Shown here: piece after piece, positions 48,787 to 58,304 of the stretch
Layout: each line of letters starts with the position of its first letter
Numbering within the stretch: position 1 is the first letter of the stretch
Source: OLB16 sp964422415
Lineage (GTDB): Bacteria > Hinthialibacterota > Hinthialibacteria > OLB16
Reading direction: 5' to 3'
DNA: 64,000 bases
Assembly (NCBI GenBank): GCA_964422415.1
Contig: CAYRBI010000009.1
Span: forward strand, 12,396-76,395
Position numbers and translations under genes: made by a program
The notes under the pieces: generated by a model
The model's database searches: none
Seen by the model: the letters and a program-made list of their open reading frames with translations, nothing else
Told to the model about the DNA's origin: nothing

Positions 48787-50100
48787 ATGAGTAACACAAC
48801 CACAAGGCTTCCCCGTATCGCCTTTATCGATCTAGCCTTCAACTGGCCGCCCGCTGGTGGGTGTTGGGTGGATCTCAAGGAGGTCATCACCCGTCTTCAG
48901 AACCGTGGTTTCGAGGTTCAGCTCTTTACGCCAGTCTGGACGGACTACTACCGACGCGGAGACATCCGGACTGAGCTCCCTTTTCCAGTCACCAAAATCC
49001 ATTTCAGCCGCTTCACCTTCAATGCCTTCCATCTCCGGAAGCGTTTTGGGAAAGCGGTACGGGAATGGCAGCCCGATCTGGTCTTTCTCGCCGAGGGATA
49101 CCACCTCAAGGGACACCTTCTGGACCATTTCTCGCGCGATTTTCCGACCTATTGCCGGTTTTATGCCTATGACAGCAATTGTTTAAACCTGCACTACTGG
49201 TTATATGACCAGGGCAGGATCTGTGACGGTGGCTTCTTGACCGATCCCGCCCGCTGCCATCGTTGCTGGCATCCCGGTCTGTCGTTTCCCAAACGCTTGG
49301 TGAAGATTGCGCTAGGCCATCCAGATCAACATCCCCAGTTGCATTTCACGCAGGAGTACGCTGCCGCCCTGGCCTTCACCCCATGGTACCGCCGCCAGCT
49401 GCCCCGCTGGCTAGCCCGCGCCGAGGCGTTGATCGTCTATAACGATTTCATCGCGCGTTTCTTCCGTCCTATCTCGGACAGTGTGCGCGTGGTTCCGGCG
49501 GGGATCGATACCTCCCGCTTCACCCCTGCGCCACCGCCCTCCAATCCAAAGCCGGTCATTCTGGTGCCGGGACGGATCAATGACGAACTCAAGGGCTTCA
49601 AGACAGTTTATGAGGCTTGTCACCAGTTGCGTTCCGAGGGATATGACTTCGAGGTCCGTATCACCGCAGCCTATGAGATGGGTTTCTCCGAGGAGTGGAT
49701 CCGTAACCTGGGGTGGATTCCGCAGGACCGGGTGCCCGGACTCTATAAAGAGGCCGATATCGTCATCATCCCCAGCCTATGGGTGGAACCCTTCGGGATT
49801 ACTACCCTGGAGGCAATGTCCTCCGGGCTCCCCGTGGTGGGTTCACGTATCGGTGGTATCGCCGAGACTGTGGTGGATGGAGTCACCGGCCTACATTATG
49901 AGGCGGGGAATGCTGGAGAGTTGGCCGGGGCATTACGCAGGTTGCTGGATTCGTCCGGCCTCCGCCAGAGGTTTGGAGAGGCGGGACGCCGCCGGGCCGT
50001 GGAGGTCTATGATTGGGACCGGGTGGTGGATGAGTTTTATGCGGAACCCTTCAAGGAATGTTACCAGCGGGTGAGTAGCGGTAAACGGCCAGGACGCTGA
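48787..50100 (+). CDS. Glycosyltransferase family 4 protein
   Basis: Cytoplasmic GT-B fold glycosyltransferase of 437 residues. The N-terminal Rossmann half includes IDLAFNWPPAGGCWVDLKEV and EYAAALAFTPWYRRQLPRWL; the linker VRVVPAGIDTSRFTP leads to the GT4 half with ILVPGRINDELKGFKTVYEA, LGWIPQDRVPGLYKEADIVI, the EX7E motif in WVEPFGITTLEAMSSGLPVV and GGIAETVVDGVTGL. The product is probably a cell-surface polysaccharide, in line with the heparinase-family gene upstream. Specificity is unknown. Confidence 0.93.
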   Translation: MSNTTTRLPRIAFIDLAFNWPPAGGCWVDLKEVITRLQNRGFEVQLFTPVWTDYYRRGDIRTELPFPVTKIHFSRFTFNAFHLRKRFGKAVREWQPDLVFLAEGYHLKGHLLDHFSRDFPTYCRFYAYDSNCLNLHYWLYDQGRICDGGFLTDPARCHRCWHPGLSFPKRLVKIALGHPDQHPQLHFTQEYAAALAFTPWYRRQLPRWLARAEALIVYNDFIARFFRPISDSVRVVPAGIDTSRFTPAPPPSNPKPVILVPGRINDELKGFKTVYEACHQLRSEGYDFEVRITAAYEMGFSEEWIRNLGWIPQDRVPGLYKEADIVIIPSLWVEPFGITTLEAMSSGLPVVGSRIGGIAETVVDGVTGLHYEAGNAGELAGALRRLLDSSGLRQRFGEAGRRRAVEVYDWDRVVDEFYAEPFKECYQRVSSGKRPGR

Positions 50101-50174
50101 ATCGTGGGTTGTTTGAATCATGGAATCCAAACAATGACCGGAAGAATCGGAAGGGTTCGATCCACGCACAAAAC

Positions 50175-50239
50175 GGTAAGGTGGGGCTTGCTCCACTGAT
50201 TAAGCCGGTTTGATCCACCCCAGTGGGGCAAACCTTACC
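50175..50239. terminator. Imperfect inverted repeat between convergent genes
   Basis: Outer arms GGTAAGGT (50175-50182) and ACCTTACC (50232-50239) enclose GTGGGGCTTGCTCCAC and a CCCCAGTGGGG palindrome. The left part also matches flanks of dinD (ACCTTACCGTTT at 59256-59267; GTGGGACAAGCCCCACC at 60139-60155). Likely a bidirectional terminator of REP-like origin between the GT4 gene and the ABC-2-like gene. Confidence 0.55.
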
Positions 50240-50267
50240 TTACCCATTGTCCAATTTGATATGTCCC

Positions 50268-51938
50268 CTATCTCCCCGCTTGTACGAACAGATCGAGCAC
50301 CTTGTACTGACGGGCTTGCAGGAGTTTGGTGGCGAGAAAGAGCAGCAATGAAAAAGCAATCAGCGCATAGAGGAAACAGATTCCCACGGGCAACAGGATG
50401 GCTTCATGGGCTTCGCGGTTCAGCAATCCACGGTAATGAAAGAAAAGTAGGGGTGGGAGGCTGAGCAAGGCCAGTACACCCGTGTTGATGTAACTCCACA
50501 GCGCGAAAAGACACCCCCGGCGTTCACTGCCGGTCTGCGAGAGCAGGCTCCTCCCCCCAGTCGAGACCGGTACTGGGAGAATCACCGAGGACAGGGAGCC
50601 CCACCCTACCACCACCAGCAAGAGTGAGATCCCCAGTGAAAGGTAAGCTGGCCCCATCTGGGGGTGGCCGAAAAGAGTGCAGAGAACCGTGGCCAGCAAG
50701 GAATTCCACACCAACGCCACCAATCCAAAAGCCAAGCTCTTCCCCACCAAGAGCTTCCCCATGCGGATGGGAGTCATAAACAGGTGTTGAATAGCCCGGC
50801 CCTCGAATCCCAGCGAGAGGAAGCACACCTGGAATTCGACATAGAGCAGGATCAACAGGCTGGGCAGGAGGAAATCCATCCCCTTTGTCAGGATCTTTTC
50901 AAGGTTGAAACCAGCCTGAGTGACCACTCCCACGAAGGGGAGTAGGAAGAGAAAGGACTGTTGGAGCAGAAGCGTCTTGATCGCCGGTTCCCTCCGCATC
51001 ATCCGTAGTTCTTTACGGAAGACCGCCCAGGTGGGACCGTGGAGAAACTTGGGCCTGGAACCATGGGCACCGGGCTCAACATCGGTATCCCAATCCTTTC
51101 CATGAAGCCGCCCCGAGGGAGAATTCTCCATCTCACGCACCAATGCGCGGTATAGAAGGAGTATCCCCACCCACCCCAGAAGCGGAATGGATGCCAGCAC
51201 CATCAAGGCTTGGAAAACCAGGAGTGCACCCACTCCCTCCTGAGGAGCCATGAGGCTTGAATGCCAGAAAGGAGGTGTCCAGCCAGTCCACTCCGGGGGG
51301 TCTAAAGCCAGGATCTTGCCTGACAGATTCCGTGGTGAGCTGTAAAGCGTAAGTTGTGTCAGTGTGAAGAATGCTACTCCCGCCAGTGGCATGAGAAAAC
51401 GGAGCAGATCCTGGTAACGGCGCCGTCTGAGAAGATTAGCGAATATCAGGGAGATGCAGATACGGATCTGGGCAGTGTGAATCATGAACAAGACGAGGAT
51501 CTGGAGGTTGATGAGGAAGCCAACCGGATGGCCGGCGGAGGTGTACAAGAGAATTAGCAGGCTTGGTAAGAGAAAAATGAAGCCTGGCGAAAAAGCTGAG
51601 AAGGCTAATGTCACTGCATACAGGCTACTGGCGGGGAAGGGATACAGTCTGGTCTTCTCGATCTCCTGCGTGTCGCCCAGTTCCCTCCCGAAAAAAGGGG
51701 AGAGAAGGGAATAAGCGTAATAAACGGCGAAACCAAGGGCGATCACGCGCGATGCCGTAGCTGCTCCGGATTTTCCCGTGAACACAAGGGATCCCACGCC
51801 GAAGGCCAGTAACAGTGAGGAAGGAACAAGGATGATGAAGAGAACCAGCCAGCCCGCCCATTTCGATCCATTCGAGGTGTTGGACTGACGCCAGCTCTGT
51901 TTCCATCGCACCGTCAACAGGAGTAAGGCCTTGCGCAT
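50268..51938 (-). CDS. ABC-2-like polytopic membrane protein (putative exporter permease)
   Basis: A 556-residue membrane protein with about ten or more hydrophobic segments, for example WAGWLVLFIILVPSSLLLAF, ALGFAVYYAYSLLSPFFGRE, SLLILLYTSAGHPVGFLINL, KLLVGKSLAFGLVALVWNSL and LGISLLLVVVGWGSLSSVIL. The layout (long first half, large cytoplasmic loop with HGPTWAVFRKELRMMRREPA, second half of helices) resembles ABC-2 type exporter permeases and ABC exporter membrane proteins. No ATP-binding subunit is adjacent. It ends 10 bases before the kinase gene's end in the same direction, so it may be transcribed upstream of nothing else here; the role is unknown. Confidence 0.75.
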   Translation of the reverse strand: MRKALLLLTVRWKQSWRQSNTSNGSKWAGWLVLFIILVPSSLLLAFGVGSLVFTGKSGAATASRVIALGFAVYYAYSLLSPFFGRELGDTQEIEKTRLYPFPASSLYAVTLAFSAFSPGFIFLLPSLLILLYTSAGHPVGFLINLQILVLFMIHTAQIRICISLIFANLLRRRRYQDLLRFLMPLAGVAFFTLTQLTLYSSPRNLSGKILALDPPEWTGWTPPFWHSSLMAPQEGVGALLVFQALMVLASIPLLGWVGILLLYRALVREMENSPSGRLHGKDWDTDVEPGAHGSRPKFLHGPTWAVFRKELRMMRREPAIKTLLLQQSFLFLLPFVGVVTQAGFNLEKILTKGMDFLLPSLLILLYVEFQVCFLSLGFEGRAIQHLFMTPIRMGKLLVGKSLAFGLVALVWNSLLATVLCTLFGHPQMGPAYLSLGISLLLVVVGWGSLSSVILPVPVSTGGRSLLSQTGSERRGCLFALWSYINTGVLALLSLPPLLFFHYRGLLNREAHEAILLPVGICFLYALIAFSLLLFLATKLLQARQYKVLDLFVQAGR

Positions 51939-51947
51939 GGGAGAATC

Positions 51948-54900
51948 CTAGCTCTCCATGATTTCGCGGATCTTCCCCAGCAGGGTTGCGGGAAAGAAAG
52001 GTTTTTGAATGAAACCGGCCAACCCCTTCCCAGCGAAACGTCCGGTGGCGTCCTGTTCGCTGTAGCCGCTGGTGAGAATCACCTGTACATGCGGACGGAT
52101 CTGACGCATTTCGCGGAAGGTTTCTTCGCCATCCATGTGGGGCATCGTCATGTCCAGTAGCACAAGTGAAATTTGATCCGCTTCCTGGCGGAACAATTGG
52201 AGTCCAGATAGACCATCATCCGCGGTGAGAACCCGGAATCCACGTCCCTCGAGGATCCGCTGACAGACCACCCGTACTGTCTCCTCATCATCCACCACCA
52301 GAATCGTTCCTGAAGGTTTCCACTCCATTTCATTTTTCCCGGTCTGGTTGGAGGCCTCCTCTTCCGGCAGATCACAAGCAGGGAACAAAATTTTGATGGT
52401 GGTACCCCGGCCAACCTCGGAGTACACCTTGATGGCGCCTTTATGTCCCCTGACAATACCCAACGCGGCGGCCATGCCCAATCCACGGCCAGTGAACTTG
52501 GTGGTAAAGAAGGGATCGAAGATCTTCGAGCGGGTCTCCTCATCCATGCCACAGCCCGTGTCGGAAACCTCCACATACACATAGTACCCCGCTGGTAGAT
52601 CATCATTGAGATAGGTTTCCGAAAGATAACTGGAGTCCACATGCATGGCGCCGGTGCTGATGGTGATGATACCGCTCTTCTCTCCCACCGCGTCGGAGGC
52701 ATTCGTGATCAGGTTCATGATAACCTGGCGGATCTGGGTTGGATCTCCCTCGACCGCAGGCAGGCTGTTGGCGAAGTTGTAGTGCAAGAAGGCCTTCTTC
52801 GAGATTGATACCTGCAGCAAATGGGACATCTCCTCGACAACCTTGGAGAGATTCAAGCGTTGGATAATGAACTTTCCTTTTCCGGAGTAAGCGAGCATCT
52901 GACGTGCCAGTTCGGCGGCGCGCAGGGCGGACTGTTCAATATGCGCCACACTCTCCCGGGCGGGTGATTCCGGGGGTAGGTCGGCCAAGGCCAGGCTGGC
53001 ATTTCCCAGAACCCCCATCAGCAGGTTGTTAAAATCATGTGCGATGCCCCCCGCCAGCACTCCCAGGCTCTCGAGCTTCTGAGCGTGATGGATCTGCCCT
53101 TCCAACTTACGTTGTTCTCCTTCACTACGGCGGCGCTCGATGATGTTGAATAGCATTGAGCAGTAAACCGCGACCAACTCTTGTTTGATTGGATCATAGG
53201 GGGCATGGGTGATGGCGGCATCATTGAAGAAGGCGCCCATCCATTTCTGGTTGGAATGGAGAGGGGTCAAGACAACCCAACCTTGGCCAAACTCCTCCAT
53301 CTCTTCTCCCTGGTAATCGATATGATGCCCCTCGAAATAATACCATTGAAGGTTAGCGCCCTGACGGCGAAGATTGTCCATCCAGTCATCCTCCAGGACG
53401 TTTCTATATCTTCTTTCGTCCACAGTGTTGCCATCACGGTCGGTTCCATATGTGCCCACTAGAGTTTGGGATTCGAACCATTGCAGACTGCATCGTTCCA
53501 GCCCGAGTTTTTCCCGTGCTAGTTCCACTGCCCGCCGCGTGATGGTGTCTTCATCCGGGCAAGCGAGCAGCTCATCGGCCATATCCACCACCGCCCGGAG
53601 TCCATTGATCAGACTGGTCTGCTGTTCCTCCATGCGTATCCGTCCGGTGATGTCATCCTGGATACCAATAAAATGGGTGACTTTCCCATTGGTATCGCGA
53701 ACAGGGGCGATTGAGAGCTCGACCCAGATCTGGGTACCATCCTTACGATAATTGCGTAGTACCACCGCTGCCTCGCTCTCGTCTTTGATCGCCCGCCGGA
53801 GGATCTCTATGCCGGGTTGATCATGGTCGTTTCTTTGAAGAAATCTCGGATTACGTCCGATGGCCTCCTCGGCGGTATATCCCGTGATTTTTTCGAAAGC
53901 GGGATTGACGAAAACGGTGGGATTATCGGGTTGAAGCCAGTCAGTGATGATGACGCCATTGACTGCGGCCGTGATCGCACGGTTGTGAATCCGCAGATTT
54001 TCCTCGCTTCTGACCCGGTCGGTGATATCCTGCAGAATGCCCAGGGACCCTGTGGTATGACCGGATTCATCGCCCACCTGAACCGCGGAATCGGCCAGCC
54101 AACGCACCTTTCCATCCCGCATGCGGATCCGATAATCTGCGCGCCACTGGGCCCCAGTGTCCTGGCGGACTTTACGGATGGCTTCCTCACGATCCATTCC
54201 TGCCAGGTCTCCGAAGTAGATGCGTTCATAGATGATTTTTTGCAGGATATCTGCGGTGAATTCCTCCGGCTTATACCCCGTGAGTTTTTCAATATCAGCG
54301 CCAACGAAATCGTATTTGCCGGTGTTGTAGTTGCGGAAATAGGGAACCGCGCCGATGCCTTCGATGGCGGTCCGGTAGAGCCGGTCGGTTTCTCTAGCCG
54401 CTTCTTCGTTCTGCTTACGTTCGGTGAGATCCTGTAGGATCCCCAGGCAGGCGGTCACCCGGTATTGTGAATCCAGAATCTCCACCGAGGAGTCTGTGAG
54501 CCAACGCTCCTCGCCGGATTGATGGCGGATACGGTAGTCCGCGCGGAATCGTAATCCACCCTGTTCGATTCTTCTGTGGAGGGCTTCTTCTTCAGGGAGA
54601 TCATCAGGGGATTCATAGATGACCTCCTCGATCAAACTCCCATTGAATACTTGAACGGTGAAATCCTTGCTGGAGTAGCCGGTGAGTCTTTCGATCCCAT
54701 GACCGAGAAAACTATAATAGGATCCAGTCCGCTCTCCCGCTTCGCTGAAGATGAAGTTCCGGCAATAGGGGACCGCACCTACCCCTTCGATAGCGCTACG
54801 GTAGAGCCGCTCGCTTTCGTACAGAGCCTGTTCCGCCATCTTCCGGCTAGTGATGTCTTGGAGAATCCCGATCGAGGCGATCGACTCACCCTTTTCATCC

Positions 54901-56153
54901 CGGACCTGCACCGCCGCGTTGGCCAGCCACTTCTCGGTTCCATCAGGCAGGCGCAGGTGATAATCCGCTTGCCAACTATGTCCCCCCTTCCGGCGTGCCT
55001 CCAGGTAGGCTTCATGGGGCGTCATCCCCGCGAGATCCCCAGTGGGGATAATTTCTTGAGTGATCTGCAGGACGAGACTCCGTGTAAACTGTTGGGCGGG
55101 AATGCCCGTGAGGTGGAAGATCGCATCACTCATAAATTCATATTGGTTGGTAGTGAAATCCTGATAGTAGGGGACTGCGCCCGTGGCCTCGATCGCCTTC
55201 CGGTAGAGTTGCTCGCTTTCCGAAAGGGCCTGAATGGCGCGGTTCCGTTCCGCCACACTGACCGCCACCACCAAAGCTGACAGAATTGCCACCACCATAA
55301 AGAGCTGGAACCTGAATACGATCTCTGTGGTGGGTTCGGTGAGAGAAATGAAGGGACCATGTCCTTGGGTGGTGTATATGATCACCATGATGGTGGAGAG
55401 AAGACATTCGAGAGAGGTCATGGGTACGCCGAAACGCAAGGCCCCCCACAAGAAAAAAGGGACTAGCAGGAATGGAAGGGGGCCCAATTCTTTCAGAACT
55501 GTGGTCTCTCTTCCAAACACCATATGGATGGACAAAACGAGTAGGCCAATCAGCAGAAGTCCTTCGGCCATTTTCCGTGAGGAGACATCCCTTAATCCTT
55601 GGAGGCCAGAGGAGTACCAGGATAGACACCAGGGAGTCACCACGAGGATCCCCATCAGGTCGGAAGTCCACCAGTCCAGCCAGATCCTCACGTAGGGTCC
55701 CGTTTCCGGCTCCATCAGTGATATCCAGCCTCCCACTGTGGCGTTCAAAGTTGAGATTCCCGTTACTCCCACTAGAACTACCGTTAGAAACTCACGAAGG
55801 GTGTGCAACCTGAGTGGACTCTTGTATTTCCAAGTGATCAGCCAAGCACCCACGAGGGGGATCAGTGTGTCTGTCATCGCATAACCGATGGCAATGCCAA
55901 AGTGTATTCCCGCAAGGAGGTTGACCAGGAGGTTGGCTGGTAGCGCACCAAGGCAGATCCACTTCCATTGTTTCCGGTCGAGTGCCAGGAACAAGCCAAG
56001 GATTAACCCAGCGGGGGGCCAGATTGCCGAGACAATCTCGGGTTTCATGACCAGAAACAACGAAAGCCGGGCACACAAGAAATATCCGATGGAGGTTAAC
56101 AGGACGATCTTCAACGGATGGGGGCCTGGTTGATGAGGTGTTGATTCAATCAT
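51948..56153 (-). CDS. Hybrid sensor histidine kinase, MASE1-PAS(x4)-GAF-HisKA-HATPase-REC
   Basis: A 1401-residue membrane-anchored hybrid kinase. Residues 1-305 form a MASE1-like membrane domain of about eight helices (PEIVSAIWPPAGLILGLFLA, IGYAMTDTLIPLVGAWLITW). Four PAS/PAC units follow (about 310-820), each with a WQADYHLRLPDG or WRADYRIRMRDG type core and GILQDIT. A GAF-like segment (about 830-1010) has CSLQWFESQTLVGTY. HisKA has H1039 in GGIAHDFNNLLMGVLGNASL, and the HATPase has NLITNASDAVG and DTGCGMDEETR. The C-terminal receiver has D1334 (LVLLDMTMPHMDGEE) for an internal phosphorelay. A separate output regulator is not adjacent. The cue is unknown. Confidence 0.9.
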   Translation of the reverse strand: MIESTPHQPGPHPLKIVLLTSIGYFLCARLSLFLVMKPEIVSAIWPPAGLILGLFLALDRKQWKWICLGALPANLLVNLLAGIHFGIAIGYAMTDTLIPLVGAWLITWKYKSPLRLHTLREFLTVVLVGVTGISTLNATVGGWISLMEPETGPYVRIWLDWWTSDLMGILVVTPWCLSWYSSGLQGLRDVSSRKMAEGLLLIGLLVLSIHMVFGRETTVLKELGPLPFLLVPFFLWGALRFGVPMTSLECLLSTIMVIIYTTQGHGPFISLTEPTTEIVFRFQLFMVVAILSALVVAVSVAERNRAIQALSESEQLYRKAIEATGAVPYYQDFTTNQYEFMSDAIFHLTGIPAQQFTRSLVLQITQEIIPTGDLAGMTPHEAYLEARRKGGHSWQADYHLRLPDGTEKWLANAAVQVRDEKGESIASIGILQDITSRKMAEQALYESERLYRSAIEGVGAVPYCRNFIFSEAGERTGSYYSFLGHGIERLTGYSSKDFTVQVFNGSLIEEVIYESPDDLPEEEALHRRIEQGGLRFRADYRIRHQSGEERWLTDSSVEILDSQYRVTACLGILQDLTERKQNEEAARETDRLYRTAIEGIGAVPYFRNYNTGKYDFVGADIEKLTGYKPEEFTADILQKIIYERIYFGDLAGMDREEAIRKVRQDTGAQWRADYRIRMRDGKVRWLADSAVQVGDESGHTTGSLGILQDITDRVRSEENLRIHNRAITAAVNGVIITDWLQPDNPTVFVNPAFEKITGYTAEEAIGRNPRFLQRNDHDQPGIEILRRAIKDESEAAVVLRNYRKDGTQIWVELSIAPVRDTNGKVTHFIGIQDDITGRIRMEEQQTSLINGLRAVVDMADELLACPDEDTITRRAVELAREKLGLERCSLQWFESQTLVGTYGTDRDGNTVDERRYRNVLEDDWMDNLRRQGANLQWYYFEGHHIDYQGEEMEEFGQGWVVLTPLHSNQKWMGAFFNDAAITHAPYDPIKQELVAVYCSMLFNIIERRRSEGEQRKLEGQIHHAQKLESLGVLAGGIAHDFNNLLMGVLGNASLALADLPPESPARESVAHIEQSALRAAELARQMLAYSGKGKFIIQRLNLSKVVEEMSHLLQVSISKKAFLHYNFANSLPAVEGDPTQIRQVIMNLITNASDAVGEKSGIITISTGAMHVDSSYLSETYLNDDLPAGYYVYVEVSDTGCGMDEETRSKIFDPFFTTKFTGRGLGMAAALGIVRGHKGAIKVYSEVGRGTTIKILFPACDLPEEEASNQTGKNEMEWKPSGTILVVDDEETVRVVCQRILEGRGFRVLTADDGLSGLQLFRQEADQISLVLLDMTMPHMDGEETFREMRQIRPHVQVILTSGYSEQDATGRFAGKGLAGFIQKPFFPATLLGKIREIMES

Positions 56154-56177
56154 GTTATTAATGATAAGGCTTGATGT

Positions 56178-56217
56178 CTTCTGAAAACCTTGCGAGTTTA
56201 CTACAGGTTTTAAGAAG
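56178..56217. promoter_or_regulatory. Inverted repeat in a divergent promoter region
   Basis: CTTCTGAAAACCT (56178-56190) and AGGTTTTAAGAAG (56205-56217) form a 13-bp inverted repeat with one mismatch and a 14-base loop, between the start of the hybrid kinase gene (minus) and the start of the methyltransferase gene (plus). It may be an operator or a stem in one of the two leaders. Confidence 0.4.
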
Positions 56218-56289
56218 TCGCACGACCCAGTTGGGTGGCCACCACCGGTTGGTTAGTGGCGGAATCTCGTTACCTCGAGGGAACCGGTT

Positions 56290-57207
56290 GTGAATGAGAG
56301 TGGTCATGAACTGAAAACATGGCAGATTCCAGGAGGAACTCTCGCCTTAGCTGACTGTGTTGATTGGCTACCTTTATTACCCAAAGATACGATTCGTTTG
56401 ATCGCAATCGATCCCCCCTTCTCCACAGGTAAGGTCCGGACCGGTAGGATGGGGCTTACCTCACCGCTGGAGAACACCGGGACTGCCATGCTGGGGCCAG
56501 CTCCACCCTACTATGCCGACCGCTGGGAGGGCGGGGTGGACCACTATGTGACCTGGCTAATGGAGCGTGTGAGCCTCATGCGTGAGTTGCTCTTGCCGGA
56601 TGGCTCCTTCCTGATCCATCTCGACTGGCATGCGGTTCATGCGGTGAAGGTGGCGCTGGACCATCTCTTCGGTGAGAAGAACTTCCAGAATGAGATCATC
56701 TGGTTTTACCAGACCGGTGGCGCAAGCCAGAGCCGCTTCAGCCGGAAACATGACACCCTACTGTGGTACACACGTTCCAAAGAGTGGGTGTTTCATCCCG
56801 AACGGATCCGTGTGCATCGTTCACCCAAAGCCCTGGAGCGGGCGCGCAATCCCAAGGGGGCTCGCATTGCTGTTGAGAATGAGGAGAAGCTACCAGGCGA
56901 TGTCCTCTTTATTCCCTCTTTGAATCCGATGTCCCGCGAACGCAATGGGTATCCCACCCAGAAACCGCTCGAGCTGATGGAACTCTTCATAGAGGCACTC
57001 ACTGAACCTGGCGATTGTGTGGCGGATTTCTTTTGCGGTTCGGGAACCACCATGGTCGCCGCGGAGAGGTTAGGACGGCGTTGGCTGGCTTGTGACAGAT
57101 CGCGACACGCGGTGGAACTGACTCGTGCACGGCTGGAGGAGCTGGGGGGGCTGTTCGAGGACTTCGCGGTGACCAAGGGGGATGCCTCGGCGCCACGGAG
57201 GAGGTAG
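56290..57207 (+). CDS. Orphan site-specific DNA methyltransferase (beta class)
   Basis: S-adenosylmethionine-dependent DNA methyltransferase of 305 residues, starting at GTG 56290 with GAGGGA seven bases upstream. The catalytic motif IV is DPPF at residue 41 (IRLIAIDPPFSTGK) and the SAM-binding motif I, DFFCGSGTT, is at about residue 246; motif IV before motif I marks the beta group (N6-adenine or N4-cytosine). No restriction endonuclease gene is adjacent. It could be a solitary regulatory methylase or the remnant of a restriction system. The recognition sequence cannot be read from the protein. Confidence 0.92.
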   Translation: MNESGHELKTWQIPGGTLALADCVDWLPLLPKDTIRLIAIDPPFSTGKVRTGRMGLTSPLENTGTAMLGPAPPYYADRWEGGVDHYVTWLMERVSLMRELLLPDGSFLIHLDWHAVHAVKVALDHLFGEKNFQNEIIWFYQTGGASQSRFSRKHDTLLWYTRSKEWVFHPERIRVHRSPKALERARNPKGARIAVENEEKLPGDVLFIPSLNPMSRERNGYPTQKPLELMELFIEALTEPGDCVADFFCGSGTTMVAAERLGRRWLACDRSRHAVELTRARLEELGGLFEDFAVTKGDASAPRRR

Positions 57208-57223
57208 GAACTTGTTTGTTGTT

Positions 57224-57256
57224 CACGCTTTAGCGTGCCGGGGCAACCTTAAGGTT
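57224..57256 (+). repeat. Short palindromes after the methyltransferase gene
   Basis: CACGCTTTAGCGTG (57224-57237) and AACCTTAAGGTT (57245-57256) are two perfect palindromes 7 bases apart, about 17 bases after the methyltransferase stop. They may act as a weak terminator; there is no T-run. Confidence 0.5.
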
Positions 57257-57365
57257 GAACTCCCAACGGGAACATGGTTGACAGTTTTGTCCTCATGTCT
57301 AGTTTATCCATGCTGTTTGTTCTAAGGGGTTTTCTAAGTGAACCCCATGTTTTTAGGAGGCTGTC

Positions 57366-58292
57366 ATGAAATCAAAAATCGCGGTCATCGGCGCGGGTAA
57401 TGTGGGGGCGACTTGTGCGCTCTACCTGGCCCAGCAGGAACTCGGTGACATCGTTTTGACTGATATTGTAGAGGGTGTCCCGCAAGGCAAGGTTCTTGAT
57501 ATTCAGGAGGCGGCGGGGCCGTTGGGGATGGATGTCTCCATCAAGGGAACTAATGACTACAAGGACATCGCCGGGGCTGATGTAGTGATTGTCACCGCCG
57601 GCCTGCCCCGGAAACCGGGCATGGACCGTCTCGACCTGCTCAAGATGAACGCGGGCATCTGCGGCGATATCGCCGAGGCCATCAGGCAGCATGCGCCCGG
57701 TTCCATTGTGATCGTGGTCTCCAACCCGATCGATGTCATGGTCTACCACACCTTCAAGATCACTGGCTTTCCGGCGCACCGTGTCATCGGTCAGGCTGGG
57801 GTACTGGATTCGGCGCGTTGCGCGGCCTTTGTGGCGATGGAACTGGGGTGCAGTGTCAATGATGTGAACGCGATGGTGCTGGGAGGGCATGGTGACACCA
57901 TGGTGCCGATGCCACGTTACACCACGGTGTGTGGTGTCCCCATCACTGAGCTCATCTCCGCTGATCGTATCCAGGCGATTTCGGACCGGACCCGTAATGG
58001 CGGTGCGGAGATTGTGAACCTGCTCAAGACTGGCAGCGCTTACTACGCCCCCGCCGCATCTACTGTGAAGATGGCGGTCTCGATCCTCAAAGACACTCAT
58101 CATGTCCTCCCCTGCAGCGCCTACCTCACCGGACAGTATGGATTGAAGGATGTCTATGTGGGTGTTCCCTGCCAGTTGGGACGCAAGGGTGTCGAGAAGA
58201 TCATCGAACTTGAACTGACCGGGGAAGAGAAGCAAGCGCTGCATGACTCGGCCTCGGTATACAAGTTGAGTTTAAAGGATTTGGGGTACTGA
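57366..58292 (+). CDS. mdh: Malate dehydrogenase (NAD)
   Basis: Interconverts malate and oxaloacetate. 308 residues, with AGGAGG before the ATG. LDH-like MDH fold: GAGNVG (9-14), D33 for NAD specificity, substrate-binding R82 and R88 in TAGLPRKPGMDR, R151 and the catalytic H175 in GGHGDTMVPM. The double-arginine loop supports malate rather than lactate as substrate. It fits a reductive or oxidative TCA branch alongside the fermentation genes. The antisense reading frame of 290 codons is an artefact. Confidence 0.96.
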   Translation: MKSKIAVIGAGNVGATCALYLAQQELGDIVLTDIVEGVPQGKVLDIQEAAGPLGMDVSIKGTNDYKDIAGADVVIVTAGLPRKPGMDRLDLLKMNAGICGDIAEAIRQHAPGSIVIVVSNPIDVMVYHTFKITGFPAHRVIGQAGVLDSARCAAFVAMELGCSVNDVNAMVLGGHGDTMVPMPRYTTVCGVPITELISADRIQAISDRTRNGGAEIVNLLKTGSAYYAPAASTVKMAVSILKDTHHVLPCSAYLTGQYGLKDVYVGVPCQLGRKGVEKIIELELTGEEKQALHDSASVYKLSLKDLGY

Positions 58293-58304
58293 CCCCCCAC
58301 TGGA

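Noticed and set aside
57372..58244. 290-codon antisense frame to mdh
   Set aside because: Mirror frame of a strong, fully conserved mdh gene; no family resemblance.
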